Below are positions 52,860 through 61,128 of a DNA stretch of 64,000 bases, piece after piece; position 1 is the stretch's first letter; each line of letters opens with the position of its first letter. Location of the stretch: the NCBI RefSeq assembly GCF_900109225.1, contig NZ_FNZK01000007.1, positions 1 through 64,000 of the forward strand. The letters are read 5' to 3'. A program made the position numbers and the translations under genes. Below the pieces are notes generated by a model that was given only the letters and a program-made list of their open reading frames with translations, did no database searches and was not told the origin of the DNA. The DNA is from Propionispira arboris. Its GTDB lineage: Bacteria > Bacillota > Negativicutes > Selenomonadales > Selenomonadaceae.

Positions 52860-54893
52860 ATGAATGCGCAAAAAAACAACTTGAATTCAACAATTATTAT
52901 AGAAGCAGTTCGTGATTCTTTTCGGAAACTGCATCCAGCTATACAAATAAAAAGCCCGGTCATGTTTATTGTGTATCTTGGGGCGATATTTACAAGCTAT
53001 GTGGCTTTGCGTGATGCTGTCACTAGCTCAAATTCTATTTTTCTGGTAACTCAAATCAGCGTATGGTTATGGTTTACAGTGTTATTTGCCAATTTTGCTG
53101 AAGCTGTCGCTGAAGGCCGCGGCAAAGCACAGGCACAATCACTTCGCAGTACGCGAAGCCATGTGCAGGCAAAAAAACTAATGGGGACCGATTGGTTGAT
53201 GGTCGATGCGGATACCTTGCGTAAAGGTGATATATTAATGGTAGAAGCCGGAAACTTTATCCCCAGCGATGGTGAAATCATCGAAGGAATGGCAACGGTA
53301 GATGAAAGTGCGGTTACAGGTGAATCTGCACCGGTTATTCGTGAATCCGGTGGAGATAAATCATCGGTAACTGGTGGTACAAAAGTTTTATCAGATTGGA
53401 TTAAAATCAAAGTTACGGCAAATCCCGGCGAAACATTTTTAGATCGGATGATTAGCTTAGTTGAAGGGGCACAGCGCCAAAAAACACCAAATGAAATAGC
53501 TTTGACTATTTTATTAGTAAGTCTATCTTTAATCTTCTTGGTTGCCGTAGCTACTATTGAACCATTTGCCATTTATTCAGGAGCCGTCGTTTCCACGACC
53601 ACGTTAATGGCGCTGCTGGTTTGTTTAATTCCGACAACGATTGGTGGGCTCTTAAGTTCTATCGGGATTGCCGGTATGGATCGATTGCTAAAACATAATG
53701 TTTTAGCAATGTCGGGGCGTGCTGTCGAAGCTGCTGGTGATGTCAATGTATTGTTACTCGATAAAACAGGTACGATTACGTTAGGAAATCGTATGGCAAC
53801 GGAATTTATTTCGGCTGAAGGGGTCAGCGCTGCAGAAATGGCGGATGTTGCACAATTGTCATCCTTAGCTGATGAAACCCCGGAAGGCCGCAGCATTGTT
53901 GTTTTAGCGAAAGAACAATATGGTTTAAGAGAACGCGACCTTAATGCTTTACAAGCTGAATTTGTGCCATTTACAGCCCAAACACGCATGAGTGGTGTCA
54001 ATATTCAAAAATTAGAAATTCGCAAGGGTTCGGTTGATGCAATTGAAAGATATGTGAAAGAACGGGGCGGGATTTTGCCGGATGATGTGAGACAGGCGAG
54101 CGAACGTATTGCAAAAAGCGGTGGTACACCTCTCGTCGTAGCACAAGATACAAAAATTATGGGGACAATTCATTTGAAAGATATTGTAAAAGGCGGTATC
54201 AAAGAACGTTTCCGTGAACTTCGGCAGATGGGAATCAAGACGGTTATGATAACCGGAGATAATCCCCTTACGGCAGCGGCAATTGCAGCAGAAGCAGGCG
54301 TTGATGATTTTCTGGCCGAAGCAACTCCGGAAGCAAAATTACAAATGATCCGTGATTATCAAGAGGGTGGTATGCTGGTAGCGATGACGGGCGATGGTAC
54401 AAATGATGCCCCGGCACTGGCACAGGCTGATGTGGGTGTGGCGATGAATAGTGGTACCCAGGCAGCCAAAGAAGCCGGCAATATGGTGGATCTCGATTCG
54501 AATCCAACCAAATTGATTGAAATTGTTGAAATTGGCAAACAGCTTTTGATGACCCGCGGTTCTTTGACCACCTTTAGTATTGCCAATGATATTGCAAAAT
54601 ATTTTGCGATTATACCAGCGATGTTTGTTGGGACATATCCAGCACTGGGTGTCTTTAATATCATGCAGTTAGCTACACCGGATAGTGCTATTTTAAGCGC
54701 AGTCATCTTTAATGCTTTAATTATTATCGGTTTAATTCCGCTTGCATTGAAAGGTGTGAAATACAAACCGGTTGGAGCAGCCATGATTTTAAAGCAAAAT
54801 TTATTTATTTATGGTTTGGGTGGCTTAATTGCTCCCTTTATTGGCATTAAAATCATTGATATGATTTTAGTGGCGCTCAATATTGTTGGTTGA
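52860..54893 (+). CDS. kdpB: Potassium-transporting ATPase subunit B (P-type ATPase)
   Basis: A 677-residue type IA P-ATPase. The actuator motif is AVTGESAPV, the phosphorylation site [14 protein letters not shown], and the hinge [21 protein letters not shown]. It hydrolyses ATP to drive K+ uptake through KdpA. GGAG precedes the ATG, 14 bases after kdpA. Confidence 0.97.
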   Translation: MNAQKNNLNSTIIIEAVRDSFRKLHPAIQIKSPVMFIVYLGAIFTSYVALRDAVTSSNSIFLVTQISVWLWFTVLFANFAEAVAEGRGKAQAQSLRSTRSHVQAKKLMGTDWLMVDADTLRKGDILMVEAGNFIPSDGEIIEGMATVDESAVTGESAPVIRESGGDKSSVTGGTKVLSDWIKIKVTANPGETFLDRMISLVEGAQRQKTPNEIALTILLVSLSLIFLVAVATIEPFAIYSGAVVSTTTLMALLVCLIPTTIGGLLSSIGIAGMDRLLKHNVLAMSGRAVEAAGDVNVLLLDKTGTITLGNRMATEFISAEGVSAAEMADVAQLSSLADETPEGRSIVVLAKEQYGLRERDLNALQAEFVPFTAQTRMSGVNIQKLEIRKGSVDAIERYVKERGGILPDDVRQASERIAKSGGTPLVVAQDTKIMGTIHLKDIVKGGIKERFRELRQMGIKTVMITGDNPLTAAAIAAEAGVDDFLAEATPEAKLQMIRDYQEGGMLVAMTGDGTNDAPALAQADVGVAMNSGTQAAKEAGNMVDLDSNPTKLIEIVEIGKQLLMTRGSLTTFSIANDIAKYFAIIPAMFVGTYPALGVFNIMQLATPDSAILSAVIFNALIIIGLIPLALKGVKYKPVGAAMILKQNLFIYGLGGLIAPFIGIKIIDMILVALNIVG

Positions 54894-54914
54894 TAAAAAG
54901 GAGTTGGAAGATAA

Positions 54915-55493
54915 ATGTTGAAAGAAATTAGTACTTCAATTCGCATGCTTTTGGTTTTAACCTTGGTTTTAGGAGTTTTTTATCCTTTAAGTATGACGGG
55001 ATTTGCACAACTGTTTTTCTCGTCACAGGCCAATGGTTCGCTGATAACGAAAGATGGGCAGGTCGTTGGTTCAGAGTTGATTGGACAGACATTTGCAAGT
55101 GATGCATATTTTAATGGGCGTCCATCGGCTGCTGGTGATGATGGGTATGATGCGACCAGTTCCGCTGGTTCAAATTTAGGTCCTACGAGTGAAAAACTGA
55201 TGAAAAATATTACCGAAAGGGCCGATCAGGTACGTCAGGATAATGATTTATCCCAAACGGCGATGGTTCCAAGTGATTTGGTTATGGCATCCGGCAGTGG
55301 ACTTGATCCTCATATTTCACCGGCGGCCGCCAAACTGCAAATTACACGCATAGCGAAAGCCAGAGGTTTGGCTGAAAATCAGGTGGATGCTCTGGTCGAA
55401 AAAAACATCGAAAATCCGCAACTAGGATTTTTAGGAGATAAGAGAGTGAATGTATTGCGGCTTAATTTAGCGTTGGATGCAATGGCTTTGTGA
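54915..55493 (+). CDS. kdpC: Potassium-transporting ATPase subunit C
   Basis: A 192-residue subunit with one N-terminal membrane helix (MLLVLTLVLGVFYPLSMTG). The soluble domain has SELIGQTF, YFNGRPSA, LVMASGSGLDPHISPAAA and LGFLGDKRVNVL, all typical of KdpC. It assists ATP binding and assembly of the Kdp complex. AAGGAG precedes the ATG; kdpD starts 31 bases after its stop. Confidence 0.95.
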   Translation: MLKEISTSIRMLLVLTLVLGVFYPLSMTGFAQLFFSSQANGSLITKDGQVVGSELIGQTFASDAYFNGRPSAAGDDGYDATSSAGSNLGPTSEKLMKNITERADQVRQDNDLSQTAMVPSDLVMASGSGLDPHISPAAAKLQITRIAKARGLAENQVDALVEKNIENPQLGFLGDKRVNVLRLNLALDAMAL

Positions 55494-55524
55494 AATACGT
55501 GACATAAAACAGGGAGGAAAGAAA

Positions 55525-58224
55525 ATGGAAAACCGCCCGAATCCTGAAGTGTTATTAAAAAAACTGCATAAAGAGACACGGGGAAAATTGACGGTGTTTT
55601 TAGGTTCAATGGCTGGGGTTGGCAAAACATTTACCATGCTAAAGTCGGCTCATGATCAACAAAGTGAAGGAAAAAATATTGTAATTGGCTGGATTGAAAC
55701 ACATGGTCGAGCTGAAACTGAAAAACTGGTAACGGGGCTTTTTAAAGTAGCCCCGTTATCCGTTCGTTATCATGAAAATGACCTTTTGGAAATGGATATA
55801 GATGCAATTTTGACATTGAAACCGGAAATTGTTTTGGTTGATGAATTGGCACATACGAATGTTTTTGGCTCAAGACATGTAAGACGATATCAGGATGTGG
55901 AAGAATTATTAGAGGCTGGTATCAATGTTTATACGACTGTTAATATACAGCATATAGAAAGTCTCAATGATGTTGTGGCTCAGATTACGGGTATTATTGT
56001 GAAAGAGACTGTGCCGGACTATGTTTTGGAAGAAGCAGACACGGTTCAATTAATTGATATTGCACCGGAAAACTTGATGCAGCGGCTGCGCGACGGAAAA
56101 ATTTATATACCAGAACAAGCCAAACAGGCTTTGAAAAACTTTTTTCGTCAGGGTAATATCAGTGCGCTGCGTGAGCTGGCACTCAGATTTACCGCTCAGC
56201 GGGTTGATAAAGATTTAGCAGAATATATGCAGGATCACCATATTGAAGGACCGTGGCCTGCTGCTGGAAGAGTTATGGTCTGCATTAGCGGCAGTCCTTT
56301 TTCGGCGCAGCTGATTCGTGCGGCGAACCGTCTGGCAACGGGTCTGCGTTCCGAGCTTTTGGCTGTACATATTGAAGCCGAAAAAATGGATTTTCCCATT
56401 GGCGATAAGGAACGAGATCGTATTGCCAAAAATATGCGGCTGGCTGAAGATTTGGGGGCTAAAACTTTAACAGTAGTAGGACAAAACTTAGTCGATGAAA
56501 TGCTGATGATTGCCCGTAAACAAAATGTTACGGCGATTGTTGTTGGCAAGCCAAATCATAGTAAACTTCTGGAACTGTTTCGCGGCTCTATTGTAGACAA
56601 TATTATTCGGCGCAGCGGAGATATCAATGTGTATGTCATTCCCGGAACGAAGGAGACAAAAAATGTCAGAGTTAACGATTTTACCCCGAACTCGGTGGCA
56701 CTTAGTTACCGTCAGGTATGCTTGAGCCTTAGTATGGTTGTTTTTATTACAGTGTTTGGTTGGTGGCTCAAAGAGCAGTTGGAAATTTTAAATATTGCTT
56801 TTTTATATATTCTGCCTGTTTTATTCAGTGCTTTGTGGTGGGGGAAATGGGCATCGTATTTGAGCGCAATTGTTGGAATTTTGGCTTTAGATTTTTATTT
56901 TATTGAACCGATTATGACTTTTTCAGTGGGGGATGTACGTTATATATGGAGTTTTGTGATCTTCTTGCTGTTATCGGCTTTGATCGGTGGCAGAACAGAT
57001 AAATTGCGCAAAGAAAGCAAACAGGCCCGGCAGCAAGAAAAAAGTACACGGGCCGTTTATGAATTCAGTCGTGATATTGTGGCAGTAGTCAATCTGGAAG
57101 CGATTGCGAAAAGTTTGGTCAGACAGGCAGGGGAAACGATTGAACGAAAAATTTTACTTTTACTGCCAGATGATAAAGGAAATATCAGCAAGCAAATGCA
57201 ATACGATCCGCAAACGGGGACTGTTAATGAAACGCTTCGCCAGATAACCCTGCACGAGTCAGAGTCCGCTGTTGCAGCGTGGGTGTATAAAAATAAACAA
57301 GCTGCAGGCTGCAGCACGGATACTCTGCCTGGCGGGACATATATGTATGTGCCTATTTATAGCCAGGAAACAGTATTTGGTGTACTTGGTATAGATTTGG
57401 CACAGCAAAAATTGATACCAAGTGAACGGCGATTGATTGATGCCTGGGTGAGGCTGGCAGCTGTTGCAATGGAACGGGTGGATTTGGCTGAAAAAGCTCG
57501 CCGGACGGATTTGATTTTGGAAGCTGATAAATTGCGTACGGCTTTATTTAATTCTATTTCACATGAATTAAAAACCCCACTATCGGCTATTTTGGGCTGT
57601 GTGACAACATTGTTGGAAGCGGATTCTGTTTATAATCAACAAGATAGAATTGAATTATTGTCCAACATAAAAGACAGCTCGTTTCGTATGGAACGTCTGA
57701 TTGGTAATTTGTTGGATACCGCACGTATGGAAAGTGGGATGATGAAACTAAAATCGGATTGGTGTGATATGGAAGATATCATTGGCACAACTTTACGGCG
57801 GCTGGGAGATCTCTTAAAAAATCATAAGGTGACGGTGGATGTTGAACCAAATTTGCCTTTTGTGCAAGGAGATTGTGTTTTAATTGAACAGGTTTTAGTG
57901 AATTTGCTTGATAATGCAATTAAATATTCTAAGAAACAGACTGAAATTGTCATTCGGGTAAAAAAAATACAAGGAGCAATTGAAATCGCCATAATGGATC
58001 AGGGGGTTGGGATTCCCATAGAAGATTTGGAGAATGTTTTTCATAAGTTTTATAGGGTCAAACAACCTAAAAAAGTCACGGGGACGGGACTTGGACTGTC
58101 TATTTGTAAGGGTATCATTGAAGCACATAAAGGGAAAATAACAGCAGTAAATCGCAGTTTGGGCGGGGCGATGATCGTATTTACACTTCCTCTGCCAGAT
58201 AAAAACAAAAAAAGCAGCAATTAA
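55525..58224 (+). CDS. kdpD: Sensor histidine kinase KdpD
   Basis: About 899 residues, full length. The KdpD domain has Walker A in GSMAGVGKTFTML and DELAHTNVFGSRH. A universal-stress-like domain follows (MVCISGSPFSAQLIRAA), then four membrane segments near residues 395-490, a GAF-like region, the dimerisation helix with SISHELKTPLSAI, and the ATPase domain (DNAIKYS, DQGVGIP, GTGLGLSI). It senses K+ limitation or turgor and phosphorylates KdpE. GGGAGG sets the ATG at 55525; the frame is open from 55477. Confidence 0.95.
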   Translation: MENRPNPEVLLKKLHKETRGKLTVFLGSMAGVGKTFTMLKSAHDQQSEGKNIVIGWIETHGRAETEKLVTGLFKVAPLSVRYHENDLLEMDIDAILTLKPEIVLVDELAHTNVFGSRHVRRYQDVEELLEAGINVYTTVNIQHIESLNDVVAQITGIIVKETVPDYVLEEADTVQLIDIAPENLMQRLRDGKIYIPEQAKQALKNFFRQGNISALRELALRFTAQRVDKDLAEYMQDHHIEGPWPAAGRVMVCISGSPFSAQLIRAANRLATGLRSELLAVHIEAEKMDFPIGDKERDRIAKNMRLAEDLGAKTLTVVGQNLVDEMLMIARKQNVTAIVVGKPNHSKLLELFRGSIVDNIIRRSGDINVYVIPGTKETKNVRVNDFTPNSVALSYRQVCLSLSMVVFITVFGWWLKEQLEILNIAFLYILPVLFSALWWGKWASYLSAIVGILALDFYFIEPIMTFSVGDVRYIWSFVIFLLLSALIGGRTDKLRKESKQARQQEKSTRAVYEFSRDIVAVVNLEAIAKSLVRQAGETIERKILLLLPDDKGNISKQMQYDPQTGTVNETLRQITLHESESAVAAWVYKNKQAAGCSTDTLPGGTYMYVPIYSQETVFGVLGIDLAQQKLIPSERRLIDAWVRLAAVAMERVDLAEKARRTDLILEADKLRTALFNSISHELKTPLSAILGCVTTLLEADSVYNQQDRIELLSNIKDSSFRMERLIGNLLDTARMESGMMKLKSDWCDMEDIIGTTLRRLGDLLKNHKVTVDVEPNLPFVQGDCVLIEQVLVNLLDNAIKYSKKQTEIVIRVKKIQGAIEIAIMDQGVGIPIEDLENVFHKFYRVKQPKKVTGTGLGLSICKGIIEAHKGKITAVNRSLGGAMIVFTLPLPDKNKKSSN

Positions 58225-58265
58225 TTTGCTATAATTAGGTTAAAAACAGGCAGCAGGTGATCAAT

Positions 58266-58958
58266 GTGACAACCGCAGGAACACGAATTTTGGTTATTGA
58301 TGATGAGGCGCAGATTCGAAAATTATTGCGTGTCGTATTAAGTGCGCATGGCTATGAAGTAGAAGAAGAAAAAAATGGTCGAGATGGTATTGTCAGAGCT
58401 ACCATGTTTAAACCAGATCTATTGATTGTTGACTTGGGTTTGCCGGATATAGACGGTAAAGTTGTTGTCAAAGAAATTCGCGAATGGTCAAAAGTGCCGA
58501 TTATTGTATTGACGGCTCGTGACGAAGAACAAGAGAAAATTGAAGCACTGGATTTAGGCGCTGATGATTATGTAACCAAGCCATTTAGTACAGGTGAACT
58601 ATTAGCCAGACTGCGTGTCTGCTTGCGGCGAAGCATCACCGATGCCGATGCAGAGGAATCGGTCATCCAATGTGGTGACTTAAAGATTGATTTTGCCAAA
58701 CGGAAAGTAACGATCCTTGATCGTGAGATCAAATTGACACCCACCGAATATGATATTGTAAAAATCATGGCCCAAAATGCAGGCCGTGTATTAACCCATA
58801 AGCAATTGTTAAAAGCAGTCTGGGGCAGCGAATACAATGAAGACACGCATTATATTCGTGTTTATATAGGTCAAATCAGGCGCAAAATAGAATCAAATCC
58901 TACACAGCCGCATTATATTCTTACGGAAACCGGAGTCGGATATCGTTTTATGGGCTAA
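58266..58958 (+). CDS. kdpE: Response regulator KdpE
   Basis: A 230-residue OmpR-type regulator. Receiver residues are intact: the acidic pair in VIDDEAQ, the phosphoacceptor Asp in LLIVDLGLPD, Thr in VLTARD, and Lys in TKPF. The winged helix ends with DTHYIRVYIGQIRRKIE and TETGVGYRFMG. It activates kdpFABC through the site at 50954. AGGTGA favours the GTG at 58266; a GTG at 58257 would add three residues. Confidence 0.94.
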   Translation: MTTAGTRILVIDDEAQIRKLLRVVLSAHGYEVEEEKNGRDGIVRATMFKPDLLIVDLGLPDIDGKVVVKEIREWSKVPIIVLTARDEEQEKIEALDLGADDYVTKPFSTGELLARLRVCLRRSITDADAEESVIQCGDLKIDFAKRKVTILDREIKLTPTEYDIVKIMAQNAGRVLTHKQLLKAVWGSEYNEDTHYIRVYIGQIRRKIESNPTQPHYILTETGVGYRFMG

Positions 58959-58998
58959 AAAACACCCCTGTCACGCTCAAGCGTCTCAGGGGTGTTTT
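58957..58998. terminator. Terminator after kdpE, usable from both sides
   Basis: AAAAACACCCCTG pairs with CAGGGGTGTTTTT around a loop containing its own short stem (ACGCT/AGCGT). Confidence 0.92.
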
Positions 58999-59001
58999 TG
59001 G

Positions 59002-59415
59002 TTAAAAACTTTTTTTTACTTGTTCGATTCGATCTGCTTTTTCGGAGCGGATCATCAGCTGTAATTGCTCGGCCCGTTTGCGGTGCGCAATGATGGCAAA
59101 TTCGATACGTTTTTTTACTTCTTCTGATTCAATGTCACTTTCATATGCTTGTTTTAGTTTTTTCCCACGCTCAATAATATCATGGAGTTCGTTTTCTAAA
59201 AGTTTTGGTTCGCCCAGACCAATGCCATAAATTGAGCGAATATTATCTTTGACGATTTGGGCATAACCGCCCTCAGCTGAAGTTCTTTCTAAGTATTTGG
59301 CAATATGGATAATGATTTGAAAGGGATCTTCACAATTATGAATCATATCCATTAGTTCTATTTTTATATCTTGCTGTATACCGTGAGGAATACTGACATC
59401 AATATTTTCGCTCAT
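59002..59415 (-). CDS. Hypothetical helical protein
   Basis: 137 residues, predicted mostly helical from its heptad-like Leu/Ile/Lys/Glu pattern, with no membrane segment or signal peptide. It starts MSENIDVSIPHGIQQDIKIE and ends in a charged helix (EQLQLMIRSEKADRIEQVKKSF-like, residues 115-137). I recognise no family. AAGGAG precedes the ATG. It is the last gene of a minus-strand run with the pseudo-receiver and the GT9 gene. Confidence 0.65.
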   Translation of the reverse strand: MSENIDVSIPHGIQQDIKIELMDMIHNCEDPFQIIIHIAKYLERTSAEGGYAQIVKDNIRSIYGIGLGEPKLLENELHDIIERGKKLKQAYESDIESEEVKKRIEFAIIAHRKRAEQLQLMIRSEKADRIEQVKKSF

Positions 59416-59421
59416 GTTTAA

Positions 59422-59796
59422 TTACTCCTTTTTATAATGTATGATTTTTGTTTTAATGGCCTGTTGTAAAGAATCGAGTGTATAAGGGTAAAGCAGCTGA
59501 CTTGATAAGCTCTGCAAGCCTTCGGGCGGAGGACCGGAAGGTGTAATTAGTAAAAAGGGAATATTCTTAATGAGCGGATGGCTGCGAAATTGAGCGAAAG
59601 AAAAATTTTCAGAATAAATGAGATCCGTATTTAAGATAATTAAATCTGGTAAAAATACTTCTAGATATGCAGTCGAGGTAAAATCATCTGAAATAGGGTA
59701 TAAGTCATAAACATCAAATAAAGCGCAGCAAACCATATCAAGATTATCAAAATTATTATCAATAATTACTATTTTGTCTCTTGTTTGTTCTGACAT
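59422..59796 (-). CDS. Degenerate CheY-like receiver protein
   Basis: About 124 residues from the ATG at 59796; the frame is open to 59862. It keeps the receiver fold pattern: KIVIIDNNFDNLDMV, then LPDLIILNTDLIY, IPFLLITPSG and YPYTLDSLQQAI. The phosphoacceptor position in IILN is Asn, not Asp, the Lys before Pro in the last loop is Tyr, and the first acidic pair is reduced to one Asp. It cannot be a normal phosphorelay receiver. It probably acts through protein contacts. No output domain is fused. Confidence 0.7.
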   Translation of the reverse strand: MSEQTRDKIVIIDNNFDNLDMVCCALFDVYDLYPISDDFTSTAYLEVFLPDLIILNTDLIYSENFSFAQFRSHPLIKNIPFLLITPSGPPPEGLQSLSSQLLYPYTLDSLQQAIKTKIIHYKKE

Positions 59797-59858
59797 AGAT
59801 GAAACCTGCCTTTCCATTAAACAACTATCATTATATAATAGAATATCGATGAAAAACG

Positions 59859-60904
59859 TCATAAAGTTAAGAGGTCATGAATTTTTTTTGCTACAGCTGC
59901 TGGTTCAATTTGGTTCATGCAGGCATTGGTTTTATAACGACACTTTGTTTTGTTACAATTTCGACATTCATTGTCGCTGCAAATGAATGTATGTCCTTTG
60001 ACCAATGGGCCATATTGTTCAGGTCGTGTCGGTCCCCAGAGACTGATCGTGGGTGTCATGACCGCGGTGGCTATATGCAGCGCTCCGGTATCACCGGTTA
60101 ATAGAAGATCTATATGTTTCAAAAGTGCGGCCATTTCTATGAGTGATGTTTTTCCGGCAATATTTATAACCTGCTTGTTCGTTAAGGTCATGATTTCAGC
60201 TGCATCCTTTTTATCTGAGGGACCGCCGGAGATAAGCAGTTGAATTTCAGGGTCAAGCAAATCAATGCAGCTCGCAAAATGCTGATTACCCCAATTTTTA
60301 TTGGGCCAGCTTGTACGTGGATTTATCATGAGTGTTTTTTTCAGAGGATTTATTTTATATCTAGTAAAAAAATCTTTTACGAAAGTATCAAACTGATTTG
60401 GCAGGGGTAATGTTAGGTGATAATCGGTGGTTTCAATGCCAAGCTGCTGCAGTACGGAAAGATAGCGTTTGATCATATGAGGACTGTCAATGGCAGGTGC
60501 CAATTCGGTCATAAAAAAACGGTTGAGTTCACGTGTTCCCGCCATGCCGATACGTCGTTTTGATTGGCTTAACCTGGTTATAATACCCGACATAAAGAGT
60601 CCGTGAATATCAAGGACGATATCAAAATGATGTTGCTTAAAAAAATTTTTAGTGTTTGCCATGACTGAATGACTTTGCTGATATTAAGATGAATGGCAGC
60701 TTTTTCAAACTCTTCTCTAGACCAGATGAAGAGTTCATCAATATCGGGATTGTATTTTAATAATTCAGCAGCTGTTTGGCTTACAATCCATGTTATATGA
60801 CAGTTTGGATAGTTTTCTTTCAATGTACGGGCAACTGGTGTTGCATGCAGAACATCTCCAATGGAACTTAAACGTACAATTAAGAATTTTGTGTTATTAA
60901 ACAT
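59859..60904 (-). pseudogene. GT9 heptosyltransferase-type gene, frame broken at a TTTTTTA heptamer
   Basis: The upstream frame from the ATG at 60904 encodes FLIVRLSSIGDVLHATPVARTLKE and the start of the first Rossmann domain. The downstream frame continues with FDIVLDIHGLFMSGIITR, the second domain MINPRTSWPNKNWG, LLTGDTGALHIATAV and SLWGPTRPEQYGP, and a Cys-rich end typical of GT9. They are joined by a -1 shift at T-TTT-TTA (60644-60638 on -), whose codon phase fits a classical slippery heptamer. A shift there yields a full protein of about 348 residues. GT9 enzymes add heptose or related sugars to the LPS core. Confidence 0.8.
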
Positions 60905-61030
60905 AATAAACCATGCTTTCTTATTATTTTGTTCCGTCACAGTAAAAATATAATTGTTATTGTAGCATGAGATGCTTAAAATCGCAAAAAAACATCATAA
61001 AAATATTGGCTTTGTGTTAAAATATGAATT

Positions 61031-61052
61031 TTGAGAAATACAAATTTCTCAA
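61031..61052. promoter_or_regulatory. Inverted repeat between the GT9 and SNF2 genes
   Basis: TTGAGAAAT and ATTTCTCAA are exact inverted repeats around ACAA. It lies in the divergent spacer, about 75 bases before the SNF2 start, and could be an operator. Confidence 0.45.
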
Positions 61053-61128
61053 GCAATGATATGATATAGGGAAGACTTATTTTTTTGCTGGAACATAAAT
61101 GCAGAAAATCGAAAGGATTTTTAAAGGT

